64,000 nucleotides of DNA, from NCBI RefSeq assembly GCF_041080655.1, contig NZ_CP163525.1, positions 9,548,001 to 9,612,000 of the forward strand, read 5' to 3'. The stretch is from Streptomyces sp. CG4 (GTDB taxonomy: Bacteria > Actinomycetota > Actinomycetes > Streptomycetales > Streptomycetaceae). The translations under genes were made by a program, and so were the position numbers. Under the pieces are notes generated by a model, which saw only the letters and a program-made list of their open reading frames with translations, did no database searches and had not been told where the DNA came from. How positions within the stretch are numbered: position 1 is the first letter of the stretch; each line of letters starts with the position of its first letter. Positions 49,101 to 64,000 of this stretch are shown here, one piece after another.

Positions 49101-49801
49101 TCGTGGTCGTCGCGGACGTGATCTGGGACCGGTTCGCGGCGACCTACTCGGCCGCCCGCCGCCGTCGTCTCTTCGACGAGATCCCGGAGGTCCGGCTCAT
49201 CGACGAGGACGCCCGCGCCGACGGGGCCGGGGGCGGCGCCGATGCCGGGCCGGTGCCCGGCGAGTCGCAGTCGTTCGCCCGCCGACTGGTCGGCGCGAGC
49301 CGGCCGGAGCAGGAACGGACCATGCTGCATCTCGTCCGTACGCAGGTCGCGGCGGTACTCGGCCATGACGGGACCGGTGCGATCGCTCCCGGCCAGGCGT
49401 TCCGCGACCTCGGGTTCGACTCTTTGACCGCGGTGGAGCTGCGCAACCGGCTGAAGGAGGCAACCGGTCTCGGGCTCCCCGCCACCCTGGTCTTCGACCA
49501 TCCCACCCCGGCCGCCCTCGGCGCGCGACTGCTGTCCGAACTGGCACCGGCCACGGAACCGGCGGGCGGAGGGGGCCTGGCCTCGCTCGATGAGTTGGAG
49601 GCGGCGGTCGCCGCGCTCGACCCCGCCGACGATGCCTCCCGCACCAGGATCACCACCCGGCTGCAAGCGCTGCTGTGGCGGTTGTCCGACAGCCCGGCGG
49701 AGCAACCGGCGGGCGGCGGCGACTCCGCCGACGAACTGCTGGAGGCCGTCTCCGACGACGAGATGTTCGACCTGATCGACAAGGAACTCGGCCTCAACTA
49801 G
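37055..49801 (+). CDS. Type I modular polyketide synthase: KSQ loading module plus two extension modules
   Basis: A 4248-residue assembly-line protein with the order KSQ-AT-ACP, KS-AT-KR-ACP, KS-AT-KR-ACP and a C-terminal docking helix region (ASLDELEAAVAALDP ... DDEMFDLIDKELG). The first KS has Gln186 instead of the active-site Cys (SAQSSS), the mark of a decarboxylating loading domain, so this protein starts the chain. All three ATs show GHSQG and YASH, which indicate methylmalonyl-CoA; the starter should be propionyl-ACP. Both KRs have the NADPH loop GGTGALG and a Ser-Tyr-Asn set, so they should be active. No DH, ER or TE is present. GGAG lies 4 bases before the ATG. PKS2 follows after 173 bases and probably shares the transcript. 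A PimM-like box lies upstream at 36872. Confidence 0.97.
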   Translation: MSESERTRYGLDTAPRRPIAVIGLACRLPGAPDPDGLWRLLRAGESAVRRTPADRMRLAGASLEDAAGDDVPRWGGFLDEVDRFDAGFFGVSPREADAMDPQQRLVLELAWEALEDARIIPDRLGSTSTGVFIGAAHDDYATVLHGLGPESVTHQSLTGTHRAIIANRLSYLLGLRGPSITLDSAQSSSLVALHLACESLRCGDSDVAIAGGVNLQLAPDSSLFPHRFGALSPDGRCYTFDARANGYVRGEGGGLVVLKPLDLALADGDPIRAVIRGSAVNNDGGGDTLTSPEPRAQEDVIRRALHRAGAAPRDIQYVELHGTGTPVGDPVEAAALGAVLGAGRSADEQVRVGSVKTNVGHLEGAAGIAGLLKTVLALQHRELPPSLNYETPNPDIPLDAYRLRVQDAVGPWPRPELPLMAGVSSFGMGGTNAHVVLEEAPVLPQPGTGRGDAVPVFASGGVVPWVVSGRGGEGLAGQAGRLGSFVESAGEDVRPVDVAWSLAATRSAFENRAVVLGAERGELALGLETLASGEVASAGVVRGRVAQVGDGPVFVFPGQGAQWVGMGRELWDVSPVFAASMEACEAALAPFVGWSLSDVVRGGAELAGVDVVQPVSWAVMVSLAAVWRACGVEPSVVVGHSQGEIAAAVVAGGLSLEDGARVVALRSRAIRAIAGRGGMVSVALPFADVEELLAGWSGRIDIAAVNGPGAVVVAGDADALDELMAHCEAGEVRARRIPVDYASHTWHVEAIEAELAGVLAPVSPRSGEVPFFSTTEAEFIDTVRLDGGYWYRNLRQRVRFADAVQGLVEQGYSAFVEVSSHPVLGMAVQEAAPDAVVVGTLRRNEGGATRLLTSLAEAWVRGIPVDWTAVLAGHDAHTVSLPTYAFQHRRYWLDGGSSRRTVAPRMESVETAEAAPGSSPGRHADMLQRIRAHAAVVLGHASPVDVDATLTFKALGFDSATSVELRNRLVAETGLSLSASVLFDHPTPQALARHVRGLLDGDVESGPDAPENHESATSEDPIAIVAMGCRLPGGIRTPEELWELLSTGGDSISVFPTDRGWDLDNLYHPDPQHHGTTYARSGSFLYDAAEFDPFFFGISPREAEAMDPQQRLLLETSWEALERAGIDPESLREGDGGVFVGLMHQEYGPGLRHAPESVDGYLLTGTSCSVASGRIAYILGLRGQAVTVDTACSSSLVALHLAVQALRSGECSLALAGGATVMAEPGIFVEFSRQRGLAPDGRCKPFAAGADGTGWGEGVGVLLLERLSDARRNGHPVLAVIRGSATNQDGASNGLTAPNGPSQERVIRAALANARLTPDLVDVVEAHGTGTTLGDPIEAQALLATYGQGRDPERPLWLGSLKSNIGHTQAASGVAGVMKMVLALQHGVLPQTLHVDEPTPHVDWSAGAVSLLTEAVDWPQTDGRPRRAGVSSFGISGTNAHVVLEEAPVLPQPGTGRGDAVPVFASGGVVPWVVSGRGEEGLGGQAGRLGSFVESAGEDVRPVDVAWSLAATRSAFENRAVVLGVRGDELAAGLGALASGEVIGAGVVRGRVAQVGDGPVFVFPGQGAQWVGMGRELWDVSPVFAASMEACEAALAPFVGWSLSDVVRGGAELADVGVVQPVSWAVMVSLAAVWRVCGVEPSVVVGHSQGEIAAAVVAGGLSLEDGARVVALRSRAIRAIAGRGGMVSVALPFADVEELLAGWSGRIDIAAVNGPGSVVVAGDADALDELMAHCEAGEVRARRIPVDYASHTWHVEAIEAELAGVLAPVSPRSGEVPFFSTTEAEFIDTVRLDGGYWYRNLRRRVRFADAVQGLVEQGYSAFVEVSSHPVLGMAVQEAAPDAVVVGSLRRNEGGATRLLTSLAEAWVRGIPVDWTAVLAGHDAHTLSLPTYAFQHRRYWLEKTTPEPVLSSGQEVDARFWEAVERADLEVLADTLRLPDSEGLAELLPALSSWRKEEVARSAVDRWRYKVVWKPVGRDAQAAALTGTWLLAVPHEHTATDPTASLADALTRHGADVRLLELTSRHADTGVLEAALDEVLGDSDTTVTGVLSLLGLDENPLPEHGVLPTGAALTVSLLQALGRVGVTAPVWCATRGAVAVGDQEPVSHPAQAAVWGLGRVAALEFPERWGGLVDLPERLEGRDTAALCAALASRGDSTEDQLALRAGCVFARRLVPTPLSKSAHPSTGQASGPHWKPNGTALVTGGTGALGAHVARWLARGGAKDVVLVSRRGATDDASLSELETEVAVLGARLTVTRCDVADREALGQLLNSLRAEERTVRTVVHAAGVGTLGPLADLSPAEFAEVTEGKIAGAQNLAELLGPDETDALIFFSSISGVWGVADHGAYAAANATLDALAEQVRRTRGLPVLSVAWGPWDGGGMIPEDMRDPLRRRGIPVIGPEPAMVALQAALDHEDTVVSVADVDWARFVPVFSAARPAPLIADLEPKEGPSSAVAAGAGEDRHGEGTAVPTLAQRLGALPAAEHDRFVQDLVRAEAAAVLGHASGDAVDPAYAFKELGFDSVSAVELRNRLTSRTELKIPTTVVFDHPTPLALAAHLRELALGAGATPQHHTNSLAVTTGSPGNATDDPIAIVAMGCRYPGGITSPDDLWRIATAGEDVITGFPSDRGWDTTRLYDPDSDRHGTSYVRHGGFLHDAGEFDAAFFGISPREAAAMDPQQRLLLETSWEAFERAGIDPKTLRGTSTGVFSGLTDQNYGTLLGRGTDGAEGYLVTGASTAVASGRVSYVLGLEGPAVTIDTACSSSLVALHLAVGALRSGECSMALAGAAMVMADPAPFVGFSRQRGLAPDGRCKPFSEAADGFSLAEGVGVLLLERLSDARRNGHPVLAVVRGSAINQDGASNGLTAPNGPSQQRVIRAALADARLTGADVDVVEAHGTGTRLGDPIEAQALLATYGQDRPDDRPLLIGSVKSNIGHTQTASGMAGVMKMVLAMRNGLVPGTIHVDEPSSHVDWSAGAVSLLTEAVDWPETDGRPRRAGVSSFGISGTNAHVVLEEAPGVPESVSDGEGAAPVFVAGGVVPWVVSGRGGDALTGQAGSLASFVESAVGELGPVDVAWSLAATRSAFENRAVVLGAERSELAAGLGALVSGEVTGVGVVRGAVAGGADRVVFVFPGQGAQWVGMGRELWDVSPVFAASMEACEAALAPFVGWSLSDVVRGGAELTDVGVVQPVSWAVMVSLAAVWRACGVEPSVVVGHSQGEIAAAVVAGGLSLEDGARVVALRSRAIRAIAGRGGMVSVALPLADVEELLAGWTGRIDIAAVNGPGSVVVAGDADALDELMAHCEAGEVRARRIPVDYASHTWDVEAIEAELAKVLGPVTPRSGQVPFFSTTEAEFIDTVRLDGGYWYRNLRQRVRFADAVQGLAGQGYSAFVEVSSHPVLGMAVQEAAPEAVVVGSLRRNEGGTTRLLTSLAEAWVRGIPVDWTAVLAGHDARTLSLPTYAFQHRRYWLDLPESAARVVSGGPLVDDVDAGFWEAVERADLEALANTLDLAPERRGTLATVEPALPVLAEWRRRKRENAVLDSWRYAVTWQPTRVQMTGSSPLPSHWLVVLPAAEGAVEGMAQELVERLRGHREIEDVVTIVLDVTQGDREALVDRLREAFEKNPLTGGVLNLLPLAPGTRGSAAEFRSSAVPGVVTATFLLMQALTDVQAEAPLWTVTRGAVTVPGPMVMPAAGPVPEQAAVWGLGRVYGLDHPRQWGGLIDLPPLPDRPGPGDSTAPPASVAELDARTWSHFFAALAGDEDEDQFAVRPNGLHVRRMVRKPVDAGAGERRAVGFEGTTLITGGTGALGAHLARRLAATGAEHLLLVSRRGPDAPGAAELEAELTGLGARVTLAACDITDREALAKLLSDVPEDAPVNAVVHAAGTEPPAVAIGDTDLDSLQEVVGAKIAGAVHLDALLADRPLEAFVLFSSGAGVWGDGGHSGYAAANAYLDAFAEWRRSRGRVATSIAWGAWAGGGMVHEAEGERLHRYGVPMMEPEVAVGAVQQALAYDETFVVVADVIWDRFAATYSAARRRRLFDEIPEVRLIDEDARADGAGGGADAGPVPGESQSFARRLVGASRPEQERTMLHLVRTQVAAVLGHDGTGAIAPGQAFRDLGFDSLTAVELRNRLKEATGLGLPATLVFDHPTPAALGARLLSELAPATEPAGGGGLASLDELEAAVAALDPADDASRTRITTRLQALLWRLSDSPAEQPAGGGDSADELLEAVSDDEMFDLIDKELGLN
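38440..39735 (+). repeat. Near-identical AT segment, copy 1 of 5
   Basis: The segment from GGVVPWVVSGRG to QHRRYWL is nearly identical in DNA to segments at 41458-42755, 46165-47460, 51420-52720 and 56125-57425. The identical core starts GTGTTTCCGGGTCAGGG at 38717, 41738, 46445, 51703 and 56410. Codon choice (GTG, TTG, GGT, CGT rich) differs from the C-ending codons of the flanking KR and ACP regions. Confidence 0.9.
40111..44815 (+). other. Module 1: KS-AT(methylmalonyl)-KR-ACP
   Basis: KS Cys1192 (DTACSSS). AT Ser1648, YASH 1748-1751. KR catalytic Tyr2347 in DHGAYAAAN, with Trp eight residues and His three residues before it and no LDD motif, the pattern called A2 (L-hydroxy, epimerised methyl). 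ACP Ser2522. No DH between AT and KR, so a beta-hydroxyl is left. Confidence 0.92.
41458..42755 (+). repeat. Near-identical AT segment, copy 2 of 5
   Basis: Module 1 copy. It differs from copy 1 by scattered substitutions (for example ADVGVVQP for AGVDVVQP) and shares the same third-base pattern. Confidence 0.9.
44816..49801 (+). other. Module 2: KS-AT(methylmalonyl)-KR-ACP and C-terminal docking region
   Basis: KS Cys2761. AT Ser3217, YASH 3317-3320. KR Tyr3946 in GGHSGYAAAN with Trp and His at the A2-type positions and no LDD. ACP Ser4123 (LGFDSLTA). The last 80 residues form helices of a docking domain that should pair with the PKS2 N-terminus. Confidence 0.92.
46165..47460 (+). repeat. 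Near-identical AT segment, copy 3 of 5
   Basis: Module 2 copy. The edges (GGDALTGQAGSLASF) are shared with copy 5, while the core is shared with all copies. Confidence 0.9.
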
Positions 49802-49804
49802 ACC

Positions 49805-49845
49805 GGCCGGACGGGACGGACGCTCCCCGACCGATCCGTCCGGCC
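49805..49845 (+). terminator. Hairpin between PKS1 and PKS2
   Basis: GGCCGGACGG (49805-49814) and CCGTCCGGCC (49836-49845) are perfect complements, starting 3 bases after the PKS1 stop. It could be a terminator, an attenuator or an RNA-stability structure within a shared transcript, since PKS2 starts only 130 bases later. Confidence 0.5.
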
Positions 49846-49974
49846 TCCTCCGCCCCCACCGCACGAGCACTAGCACCGGCCTCACCCAGGCCCACCACGC
49901 ACCACCCCGTCCGACCTGCCCGTTGCCAATGCCGTACGGGTGACTCCAAGCCTTCGGGCCTGCTCTAGGGACTG

Positions 49975-64000
<14,026 letters not shown>

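Overview
The window is high-GC actinobacterial DNA, most likely a Streptomyces chromosome arm. The base composition, GTG/TTG starts, LysR/TetR/ArsR regulators and very large modular type I polyketide synthase (PKS) genes fit this. No ribosomal RNA gene and no intact tRNA gene is visible; one 27-bp piece of a tRNA-Ala-like 3' end lies at 748-774.

Positions 1 to about 31 kb are an accessory region rich in broken genes. It holds remnants of IS630-, IS256- (two pieces), ISKra4-, IS110- and IS5-type transposases, a further transposase relic, an integrase piece, and a decayed Tn3-family transposon (14981-17275) with frameshifted resolvase and transposase genes facing away from each other. Broken host-type genes include rsgA, a histidine kinase, xylulokinase, a PH/SHOCT protein, TetR, MFS and SDR genes. 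Genes that look intact are a secreted serine protease, an alpha/beta hydrolase, a LysR regulator divergent from a carboxymuconolactone decarboxylase-like/tautomerase pair, a nucleotidyltransferase, a GT-C membrane glycosyltransferase, an ArsR-type regulator overlapping an MFS exporter (with a perfect palindromic operator), a kinase-like phosphotransferase, a GNAT acetyltransferase, two small secreted proteins, an ArsR-like regulator and a DUF1304 membrane protein.

From about 31.0 kb to the right edge there is a biosynthetic gene cluster that runs out of the window. Two nearly identical PAS-LuxR regulators (31016-31702 minus, 35988-36674 plus) face away from a single NRPS-like gene between them (32211-35255: condensation-like, adenylation and carrier domains). 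Next come PKS1 (37055-49801: a KSQ loading module and two extension modules) and PKS2 (from 49975, still open at 64000: at least three more modules). Five of the six acyltransferases (AT) look methylmalonyl-specific; the last looks malonyl-specific. The predicted chain starts with propionyl, gains four reduced methylmalonyl units, then one malonyl unit with DH and KR.

Two sequences resembling the known PAS-LuxR (PimM-type) operator lie upstream of the NRPS-like gene (32131-32146) and of PKS1 (36872-36887). The twin regulators therefore probably switch on both transcription units. The product was not recognised. The most unusual parts are the twin-regulator/NRPS-like arrangement, a helically phased repeat array in front of it, and the near-identical AT copies with codon use unlike the flanking domains.
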